From positions 1 through 9,371 of the forward strand of contig JAISDH010000361.1 of assembly GCA_031264975.1 (NCBI GenBank): a stretch of DNA of 9,371 nt, in the 5' to 3' direction. The stretch is from Bacteroidales bacterium (lineage in GTDB: Bacteria > Bacteroidota > Bacteroidia > Bacteroidales > WCHB1-69). A model generated the notes under the pieces. That model did not search any database. It was given only the letters and a program-made list of their open reading frames with translations, and was not told the origin of the DNA. The translations under genes were made by a program, and so were the position numbers. Positions 1 to 5,548 of the stretch are shown here, piece by piece (position 1 is the first letter of the stretch; the number at the start of each line of letters is the position of its first letter).

Positions 1-1
1 T

Positions 2-538
2 ATGAATTTTATTCAGCAATATTATCTGAAGCGGCAATTAAATAGCTTTGTTGCAAAAAGAACAGAAAAACAAAAGAGTATCCGTACCTTGAAAGAATCG
101 CATTCTGTCTGTTTTTTTCTTACGTATGATACTTCCGATAAATTGGAAGAACTGATAAGGTATATTTCTCTACAAAATAAAAAGGGAAAAATAATTATTT
201 GTTATCTTCCTTCCGGTAAGATTATTGAAAACAAAATAGATACAACATGCGTACACTTGATAACACAAAAAGCAATCAAGGCCACAGGAAAGTTAGATAA
301 ACAGGTATTGGAAAATATATTTTCTCAACATTACAATATTTTTATTGATGTAGATATTAAACCGGATTTAAGTTCGTTATATTTGAAATCATTTTTAGAT
401 GCAGATTTTCGTATCGGAAGAAATTCGGAATACTACAAATACTATGACTTTACTCTTTGTGTTAATGAACGATATACAATAAAAGAATATATAAACAATG
501 TGGAAACATACATATCAAAATTAAAAGGTAATTTATAA
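2..538 (+). CDS. DUF6913-like hypothetical protein (start uncertain at window edge)
   Basis: A 178-residue soluble protein with no signal peptide or membrane segment. The N-terminus is basic (YLKRQLNSFVAKRTEKQKS), followed by alternating hydrophobic strands and charged helices (VCFFLTYD near residue 37, KIIICYLP near 63). A C-terminal block 'DVDIKPDLSSLYLKSFLDA' then 'DFRIG' (about 116-139) resembles the small uncharacterised DUF6913 proteins of Bacteroidota. I recognise the family by general pattern, not by a catalytic motif, and its function is unknown. The ATG is at base 2 with one base before it, so a longer N-terminus upstream cannot be excluded. The stop is 16 nt before the C69 peptidase ATG with no terminator or promoter between them, so the two genes are probably co-transcribed. 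Confidence 0.75.
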   Translation: MNFIQQYYLKRQLNSFVAKRTEKQKSIRTLKESHSVCFFLTYDTSDKLEELIRYISLQNKKGKIIICYLPSGKIIENKIDTTCVHLITQKAIKATGKLDKQVLENIFSQHYNIFIDVDIKPDLSSLYLKSFLDADFRIGRNSEYYKYYDFTLCVNERYTIKEYINNVETYISKLKGNL

Positions 539-554
539 ATAAAATCAGATACCA

Positions 555-2300
555 ATGAATAAGAAAAAATTAATTTTTACAGTTGGAGCTTGTCTATTGT
601 TATATGGAAACAATGTTGCACAAGCATGTACGAATTTTCTCGTAACCAAAGGAGCTACTAAAGACGGTTCTACGTTTATAACTTATGCAGCCGATTCCCA
701 TACCTTGTATGGAGAATTATATTATAGACCGGCAGCAACTTATCCGGCAGGAACAATGCTGGATATTTATGAATGGGATACGGGGAAAAAATTGGGACAA
801 ATCAAGCAGGTTTCGTCAACCTATTCAGTCGTGGGAAATATAAATGAGTATCAAGTCGCAATCGGAGAAACCACGTATGGAGGAAGACATGAATTGGTAG
901 ATACTACCGCTATTATGGATTATGGAAGTTTGATGTACATCGCTCTTCAACGGGCTAAAACAGCAAGAGAAGCCATTAAAGTAATAGCAGAACTAACCAA
1001 TGAATACGGCTATTGCAGTTCGGGAGAATCATTTTCTATTTCTGATGGAGAAGAAGTTTGGATTATGGAAATAATTGGTAAAGGGAAAAAGATACTGGAT
1101 AAAAACGGGAATATTGACCCAAAGAAAAATACAAATAGCGCTGTATGGGTCGCTATGCGTATTCCCGACGGTTATATTTCAGGTCATGCCAATCATGCGC
1201 GCATCACAACTTTTGCAAAGGAAGACGGGAAAAAGTCTATTAGCTTTAAAAACATCGGTAAAATATTTACGCCAACCATTGAAGTTGTATATGCTACAGA
1301 GGTTATTTCCTATGCCAGAGAAGCAGGTTATTTTACAGGGAAAGACGAAGAATTTAGTTTTTCAGACGTCTATGCGCCGGTGGATTTCAGCGCTGCACGG
1401 GGTTGTGAATCTCGAGTATGGTCTGGTTTCCGTAAGGCAAATCCGGCGAAAATGGCAAAATATGAAGATTACGCACGCGGCGACAATCTTAAAAACCGTA
1501 TGCCATTGTGGATTAAACCCGACAGACTGTTAGGTATAGAAGATGTGATGGACATGATGCGAGATCATTTTCAAGGAACGTCCATGGACATGACAAAAGA
1601 CAAAGGCGCCGGTCCGTTTGTATCTCCCTATCGTTGGAGACCCATGGGTTGGGAATATCAAGGAACTAAATATCTTCACGAAAGAGCTATCTCTACGCAA
1701 CAAACAGGATTTTCTTTTGTTGCTCAAGGCAGGTCAAAATATCCGGCTCCCGTTGGCGGTATTCTATGGTTTGGCGTGGATGACACATATACGACCTGTT
1801 ATGTTCCTATCTTTTGTGGAATTACAAGGATACCCAACTGTGTCAAAGAAGGAAACGGCGATATGATGACTTATTCTTCTACTTCTGCCTTTTGGCTTTT
1901 CAACAGGGTTACCAACTTTGTTTATTCGCGCTATATCGATATGATTGTAGACGTTCAGAAAGTTCAAAAAGAATTGGAATCCAATTTTATTGCACAGGTA
2001 GCAGAACAGTCTGAACAGTTTGCGAAAGAGTATAATCAAGACAAAGATAAAGGTATTTCGGTCATTAATAACTATTCCAATAAAGCCGCGAATGACATGT
2101 TTAATCGTTGGAGACAGTTGGACGAATATTTATTGGTAAAATACATAGACGGAAATATTAAAAAGGAAAAAGACGGAAAATTTACGAATAACGGTTACAG
2201 TATAAAACAACCGGAATTTCCCGAACAGCCAAAATATCCGGATTGGTATTACAAAATGATTATTGATGATACGGGTGATAATCTAAAAGTAAAAGAATAA
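555..2300 (+). CDS. Secreted C69-family dipeptidase (Ntn-hydrolase)
   Basis: A 581-residue exported peptidase of family C69 (PepD-like dipeptidases). Residues 1-24 form a signal peptide (KKK, hydrophobic LIFTVGACLLL, then VAQA). Cleavage after Ala24 would expose Cys25, which opens the family signature CTNFLVTKGATKDGS; in this Ntn-hydrolase family the N-terminal Cys is the nucleophile. Downstream are further family blocks: ITYAADSH (42-49), GETTYGGR (104-111), GYCSSGESFSISD (152-164) and HANHARIT (211-218). The length fits the longer Bacteroidota members. The likely role is dipeptide hydrolysis in the periplasm or at the cell surface; the substrate cannot be read from sequence. No Shine-Dalgarno is visible before the ATG, as is normal in this phylum. 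The gene follows the DUF6913-like gene by 16 nt and ends 22 nt before a strong hairpin. Confidence 0.93.
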   Translation: MNKKKLIFTVGACLLLYGNNVAQACTNFLVTKGATKDGSTFITYAADSHTLYGELYYRPAATYPAGTMLDIYEWDTGKKLGQIKQVSSTYSVVGNINEYQVAIGETTYGGRHELVDTTAIMDYGSLMYIALQRAKTAREAIKVIAELTNEYGYCSSGESFSISDGEEVWIMEIIGKGKKILDKNGNIDPKKNTNSAVWVAMRIPDGYISGHANHARITTFAKEDGKKSISFKNIGKIFTPTIEVVYATEVISYAREAGYFTGKDEEFSFSDVYAPVDFSAARGCESRVWSGFRKANPAKMAKYEDYARGDNLKNRMPLWIKPDRLLGIEDVMDMMRDHFQGTSMDMTKDKGAGPFVSPYRWRPMGWEYQGTKYLHERAISTQQTGFSFVAQGRSKYPAPVGGILWFGVDDTYTTCYVPIFCGITRIPNCVKEGNGDMMTYSSTSAFWLFNRVTNFVYSRYIDMIVDVQKVQKELESNFIAQVAEQSEQFAKEYNQDKDKGISVINNYSNKAANDMFNRWRQLDEYLLVKYIDGNIKKEKDGKFTNNGYSIKQPEFPEQPKYPDWYYKMIIDDTGDNLKVKE

Positions 2301-2322
2301 TTGCAAGTATAATCAACCTTAT

Positions 2323-2370
2323 AAAATATCCTCTTCGTTATGTCATAAGCAAAGAGGATATTTTATTTTC
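2323..2370 (+). terminator. Hairpin terminator after the C69 peptidase gene
   Basis: A perfect 13-bp stem (AAAATATCCTCTT at 2323-2335, AAGAGGATATTTT at 2352-2364) encloses a 16-nt loop that contains a smaller TTATG/CATAA stem. The right arm ends in TTTT and is followed by ATTTTC, giving a T-rich tail. The left arm starts with AAAA, so it could also work on the minus strand. It lies 22 nt after the C69 stop and only 18 nt before the rnz start codon. Confidence 0.75.
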
Positions 2371-2382
2371 AAAAGACAACAA

Positions 2383-3306
2383 ATGGCTTTATATTTGACA
2401 GTATTAGGCAGCAGTTCGGCAACGCCGACCGCACAGCGTCATCCAAGCGCCTTTCTTTTAAAATCAAATAAAAAGAGAGATTATTTTTTAATAGATTGTG
2501 GAGAAGGAACACAAATTCTTCTGCGGCAAGCAGGGATTCGGATGCAACGTATTTCCCGTATTTTTATCAGTCATTTGCATGGCGACCATTTTTTCGGATT
2601 GATTGGATTTATCTTTACGCAAAATCTTTTAGGACGACAGGAAGAATTGCATATTTACGCACATAAACCCTTGAAAACAATTATCGACCTGCATTTGAAA
2701 ACAGAAAAAACAATATTGCAGTACCCCCTGTTGTTTCATCCCATTAGTACGACTAAGAAGAAGAAATTTCTTTTATATGAAGACGATACAATGGAAATAA
2801 GTTCATTCCCGCTCTTGCACAACATCCCAACAAATGGATTTCTCTTTAAAGAAAAAGGACGGAAAAGATTAGTTTCTAAAGAATTTATCGCAAAATATAA
2901 TCCTACGCCGGAACAGATAGCGAATATACTAAAGGGATATAATTTTGTGGATGAGGAAGGAAATGTAATACACTCCAAAGAAATAACCTGTTCTTCCGAT
3001 AACCATAAAATATTTGCATACTGTTCCGATACTGCCTATACAGAAACTATTTTACCTTATATCAAAGAAGTTGACTTATTGTTTCATGAAGCCACATTTA
3101 TGGAAGACTTGGCTCACATTGCCACAGAAAAATATCATTCCACAACAAAACAGGCAGCCACTATCGCCAAACTTGCACAAGTCAAAGCCTTAATGATTGG
3201 ACATTACTCGGCAAGATATAAAGATACCAACACTTTGATAGAAGAAGCAAAAACAGTATTTCCAAATACGCTTGGCGCTTTTGAAGGTTCTACAATAAAA
3301 ATATGA
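2383..3306 (+). CDS. rnz: Ribonuclease Z (tRNA 3'-end endonuclease)
   Basis: A 307-residue metallo-beta-lactamase-fold nuclease that cuts the 3' trailer from tRNA precursors, typical of the short (RNase Z-S) form. The zinc motif HLHGDH is at 64-69 (His64, His66, Asp68, His69). The remaining expected ligands follow in order: His146 in LLHNIPTNGF, Asp216 in YCSDTAYT, the HEAT motif at 235-238, His252 in KYHST and His274 in IGHYSARY. The lysine/arginine-rich insertion at about 153-200 corresponds to the flexible arm (exosite) that grips tRNA. The N-terminal strand MALYLTVLGSSSATPT is the usual RNase Z beginning, which supports the ATG at 2383. All catalytic residues are present, so it should be active. 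It is convergent with the MORN gene (21 nt between stops), and no promoter fits between the upstream hairpin and the start. Confidence 0.96.
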   Translation: MALYLTVLGSSSATPTAQRHPSAFLLKSNKKRDYFLIDCGEGTQILLRQAGIRMQRISRIFISHLHGDHFFGLIGFIFTQNLLGRQEELHIYAHKPLKTIIDLHLKTEKTILQYPLLFHPISTTKKKKFLLYEDDTMEISSFPLLHNIPTNGFLFKEKGRKRLVSKEFIAKYNPTPEQIANILKGYNFVDEEGNVIHSKEITCSSDNHKIFAYCSDTAYTETILPYIKEVDLLFHEATFMEDLAHIATEKYHSTTKQAATIAKLAQVKALMIGHYSARYKDTNTLIEEAKTVFPNTLGAFEGSTIKI

Positions 3307-3327
3307 AACGAGGTAAGACGCACTTAA

Positions 3328-4848
3328 TCATTCAAAGCTAATATCTATTTCCGGAGTAACTTTCACGCCTTCATACCTGATTTCTAATCCCATTCGGTAT
3401 GTGGTAGTAAATAAAATATTTCCTTCCGTATCGTATTGATATGCGTTTCCATTCAACAATCCGTTCACGTATATATATTCTGCTTTCTTGACAGAATTTT
3501 CCCAATAATATATGGATTTACCATCCAGCTCATCATCGTAATAGGATTCCCAGCGTTTGGTTTTTCCATTGGGATAAGAGGTTTTCCATACGCCTTCCCT
3601 TTTTCCTGAAATATACGAACCTTCCACCAAAACACTGTCATTAACATACATCCAGCGTCCATCTTCCAGTCCTTCCAAATACGCCCCATGCTCAAGCGTA
3701 TCCCCTTCCATGGTTAGAGAAAAATATTCTCCGTCCAACAGTCCGTCGGCGTAGTTTTCTATGGACAATATGCTTTTGTCCGGATAATACCATATCCATT
3801 CGCCGTCTTTTTCTCCCTTGCGGGAATAAGTACCCGTTATTTCAATTCCTCCCTCTTCAAAATAATATATCCATTTCCCGACAGGTTTAGAATTTGTATA
3901 CTTCCCTTTGGCACGCAATTTCCCTGTTTCGTAAAATTCTTTCCAGTCTCCCTGTTTTTTTCCGTTATCATCTACAATACCTTCTCCCATAAGGATTCCA
4001 TTACGAAGTATATAACTTTTGATAACTTCTCCCTCTGGGGAATATTCCCGTCGGACGCCGTCAGGGACGCCTTTGTAGAAATAGGCTACAGTTCTAATCT
4101 TTCCATTTGGATGATAATCTACTTTTCTGTCCAGATGTTTTGTTTCGATAGCATCTTCAATCAAAATATCGTTTTCCCATTTTTCAATTCGCAGAAATTT
4201 TCCTTCTTCATCATAGTATTTAAAGTATCCGTTTTTCTTATCATTCTGATAATATCCTTCAAGTTTCAGATTGTCGTTGTCCCAAAAGAATTTCCACAAT
4301 CCTTGTTTCATTCCATTTTGATTTATACGATTGACATATTCTTTCCTGACAATATAACCGTCTACATATTCAATCGTTTCAATTATTCTTTTGAGCGTGT
4401 CGTATCGTTTTGCCAATCCGTTTTCTTTGCCGTTTTCGTATGGAGTTGTTCCGAGCAGGTGACCGGAATATGAAAATATAGAAGCGATTCCTTTTATTGT
4501 ATCGTTTATGTAATCATATTCTTCAATTTCTGATTCCGAATATACTCGACTAATACCGTGACGAATATTTGCTTGATAGGTAATTTCAGATTGTACAACG
4601 CCATAAACATCGTAAAACTTCCAAATACTGTCCAGTAAAAAATCTTTTCTGTTACCCTCCGTCCGAATTGTTCCGCTGGGATAATACGATTTCCAATATC
4701 CATTCGGATTCCCATTTTGCATCCATCCTTCGCTGGAAACCACGCTGTCAGGATAATAAAACTTAATATACTGTACGCTATCATTCTGTTGCGCTAACCC
4801 GGCACAACTCATACACAACAAAAAAACAAGAGAAAAATAATCCTTCAT
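3328..4848 (-). CDS. Exported MORN/YwqK-type repeat protein
   Basis: A 506-residue protein with an N-terminal signal peptide (hydrophobic core YFSLVFLLCMSCAGLA, cleavage probably near AGLAQ/Q at 20); the Cys at 15 is not in a good lipobox. Almost the whole mature protein is degenerate repeats of about 20-25 residues with the pattern G-x-W-K-x-Y-Y-x-x-G-x-x-x-x-E-G. Clear units are YWKSYYPSG (51-59), SIWKFYDVYG (75-84), LWKFFWDND (184-192), DWKEFYETGK (301-310), KWIYYFEEGG (325-334), EWIWYYPDKS (350-359) and VWKTSYPNG (420-428). Such proteins are often labelled 'YwqK family antitoxin', but nothing here looks like a toxin partner. The repeats form extended beta-hairpin stacks, and the likely role is structural or binding at the envelope. 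It is divergent from dnaA and convergent with rnz, and looks monocistronic with its own promoter at 4872-4879. Confidence 0.88.
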   Translation of the reverse strand: MKDYFSLVFLLCMSCAGLAQQNDSVQYIKFYYPDSVVSSEGWMQNGNPNGYWKSYYPSGTIRTEGNRKDFLLDSIWKFYDVYGVVQSEITYQANIRHGISRVYSESEIEEYDYINDTIKGIASIFSYSGHLLGTTPYENGKENGLAKRYDTLKRIIETIEYVDGYIVRKEYVNRINQNGMKQGLWKFFWDNDNLKLEGYYQNDKKNGYFKYYDEEGKFLRIEKWENDILIEDAIETKHLDRKVDYHPNGKIRTVAYFYKGVPDGVRREYSPEGEVIKSYILRNGILMGEGIVDDNGKKQGDWKEFYETGKLRAKGKYTNSKPVGKWIYYFEEGGIEITGTYSRKGEKDGEWIWYYPDKSILSIENYADGLLDGEYFSLTMEGDTLEHGAYLEGLEDGRWMYVNDSVLVEGSYISGKREGVWKTSYPNGKTKRWESYYDDELDGKSIYYWENSVKKAEYIYVNGLLNGNAYQYDTEGNILFTTTYRMGLEIRYEGVKVTPEIDISFE

Positions 4849-4871
4849 TTATACTATAATCTAATTGGATA

Positions 4872-4879
4872 CAAAAGTA
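4872..4879 (-). promoter_or_regulatory. -7 promoter element of the MORN-repeat gene
   Basis: On the minus strand the sequence reads TACTTTTG, an exact match to the Bacteroidota primary sigma factor -7 consensus TAnnTTTG. It ends 23 nt before the MORN gene ATG, giving a short leader of roughly 18 nt. No good TTTG -33 element is visible at the expected spacing, and the upstream region is A/T-rich. Confidence 0.6.
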
Positions 4880-4911
4880 CTATTTTTTATTTTACGATTA
4901 ACGCTTAAATG

Positions 4912-4965
4912 AAGGAACAAGGGACAAGGTACAAGGTACAAAGAAATGCTTGTCCCTTGTTCCTT
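4912..4965. repeat. 17-bp perfect inverted repeat within the heptad element
   Basis: AAGGAACAAGGGACAAG (4912-4928) is exactly inverted at 4949-4965 across a 20-nt spacer. It is a direct result of the heptad units changing orientation. As RNA or single-stranded DNA it would form a stable hairpin. It lies upstream of the MORN promoter on the opposite strand and could insulate the divergent transcription units. Confidence 0.8.
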
Positions 4966-5005
4966 GTTGCTTGCTGCCTGTTGCCTGTTGCCCGTATTTC
5001 CTTTC
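4966..5005 (+). repeat. Direct repeat copy A of a 40-bp unit
   Basis: This 40-base unit recurs at 5044-5083 with 36 of 40 positions identical by eye. Each copy is a run of GTTGCTT-like heptads followed by CCCGTATTTCCTTT (here) or CCCATATTTCCTTT (second copy). The start-to-start distance is 78 nt. Confidence 0.75.
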
Positions 5006-5043
5006 GTCCTTTCGCCCATTCGCCCATCTTGGCTTGCCCGCCT

Positions 5044-5083
5044 GTTGCTTGCTGCTTGCTGCCTGTTGCCCATATTTCCTTTT
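5044..5083 (+). repeat. Direct repeat copy B of the 40-bp unit
   Basis: Second copy of the unit at 4966-5005, differing at four positions, all C/T or G/A transitions. The two copies enclose the tandem TTCGCCCA octamers, which suggests duplication of a larger block inside the element. Confidence 0.75.
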
Positions 5084-5214
5084 GCCCTTGTGCTTTTATA
5101 CCATGTTCCCCGATTAGCCGTTAATCGCTAATTACGTTCTTTTATTTTGACCCTAATATTGTTTATTTTTATTATAACGGTCTAACTATTACCTACAAAG
5201 GCAGGAAAACGCAA

Positions 5215-5222
5215 TATCTTTG
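5215..5222 (+). promoter_or_regulatory. Upstream candidate -7 promoter element (dnaA side)
   Basis: TATCTTTG matches the TAnnTTTG consensus exactly and is followed by an A-rich initially transcribed region. No clear TTTG -33 element is seen. A transcript starting near 5229 would have a leader of about 315 nt before dnaA, or could stop at the T10 tract (5363-5372) as a short non-coding RNA. I cannot decide between these from sequence. Confidence 0.4.
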
Positions 5223-5362
5223 AAAAGAAAAACAGAAATATATAATTAATAATCAAATGTATATAAGAAAAAAAATAGCCATTTTCCAGCCGCCAATATA
5301 TAAATCCGTGTATGTATGAGACATGTGAAAAAACAGGGAAAAAAATCGGTTTTCTATACAAC

Positions 5363-5396
5363 TTTTTTTTTTAATAAACAAGCGAAAAAAAAAAAA
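5363..5396. repeat. T10 / A12 homopolymer pair upstream of dnaA
   Basis: A run of ten T (5363-5372) and a run of twelve A (5385-5396) are separated by 12 nt and could pair as a weak A/T hairpin. The A run ends about 20 nt before the proximal TAnnTTTG element, where the -33 region would lie. It could therefore act like an upstream A-tract or change promoter spacing by slippage. Confidence 0.7.
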
Positions 5397-5415
5397 TTCT
5401 CAAACTTTTTATTGT

Positions 5416-5423
5416 TATTTTTG
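5416..5423 (+). promoter_or_regulatory. dnaA: Proximal dnaA -7 promoter element
   Basis: TATTTTTG followed by CA is an exact TAnnTTTG match in the form common in Bacteroidota promoters. It predicts initiation near 5430 and a dnaA leader of roughly 115 nt. The expected -33 position falls at the end of the A12 tract (TTCT) with no TTTG, so the call rests mainly on the -7 element. Confidence 0.55.
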
Positions 5424-5533
5424 CAGTCAAATACGTGATCAAATTTATTCTTTTTAAAGCCCTATTTCAGAACGGTTTGTTTAGAAAGAATATGATTGCA
5501 TAACTTAATTTATTTTTAATTATTTAATAATCA

Positions 5534-5548
5534 ATGGTTCATAAATGA
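5534..5548 (+). other. Four-codon upstream ORF overlapping the dnaA start
   Basis: ATG GTT CAT AAA TGA encodes MVHK. Its TGA stop (5546-5548) overlaps the dnaA start codon (ATG 5545-5547) in an AATGA arrangement. It is in a different frame from dnaA. If translated it could couple to or compete with dnaA initiation. So short an ORF may also be chance. Confidence 0.3.

Larger units (their letters stand above)
4895..5127. repeat. Composite heptanucleotide repeat element bounded by a 9-bp inverted repeat
   Basis: The element is bounded by CGATTAACG (4895-4903) and its exact inverse CGTTAATCG (5119-5127). Inside is a heptad tract. From 4912 to 4939 it reads AAGGAAC, AAGGGAC, AAGGTAC, AAGGTAC. From 4952 to 4993 it reads in the opposite orientation as GTCCCTT, GTTCCTT, GTTGCTT, GCTGCCT, GTTGCCT, GTTGCCC. 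A second block of GTTGCTT, GCTGCTT, GCTGCCT, GTTGCCC lies at 5044-5071. Between the blocks is a tandem 8-mer TTCGCCCA (5011-5018, 5019-5026). The plus strand is almost free of A from about 4949 to 5110 and much richer in G+C than its surroundings. Short overlapping open frames on both strands encode only low-complexity LLAACCLLPV-type peptides and are not credible genes. This looks like a non-coding mobile or slippage-generated intergenic repeat. Confidence 0.75.

Noticed and set aside
1530..2039. Several short open frames on both strands within the C69 gene
   Set aside because: The C69 frame is continuous with a signal peptide, catalytic Cys and family motifs; the others are shadows.
2390..2397. 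TATATTTG, an exact TAnnTTTG match, as a promoter
   Set aside because: It lies inside codons 3-5 of rnz, and the conserved N-terminal strand of RNase Z requires translation from 2383. Probably coincidental.
4111..4473. Plus-strand 120-codon open frame
   Set aside because: It is fully antisense to the MORN-repeat gene and encodes a hydrophobic F/I-rich shadow of its repeat codons.
4861..5131. Overlapping small open frames on both strands (60-71 codons) in the repeat element
   Set aside because: They overlap each other in several frames and encode only the translated heptad repeat (LLAACCLLPV-type). Being open simply reflects the lack of A on one strand.
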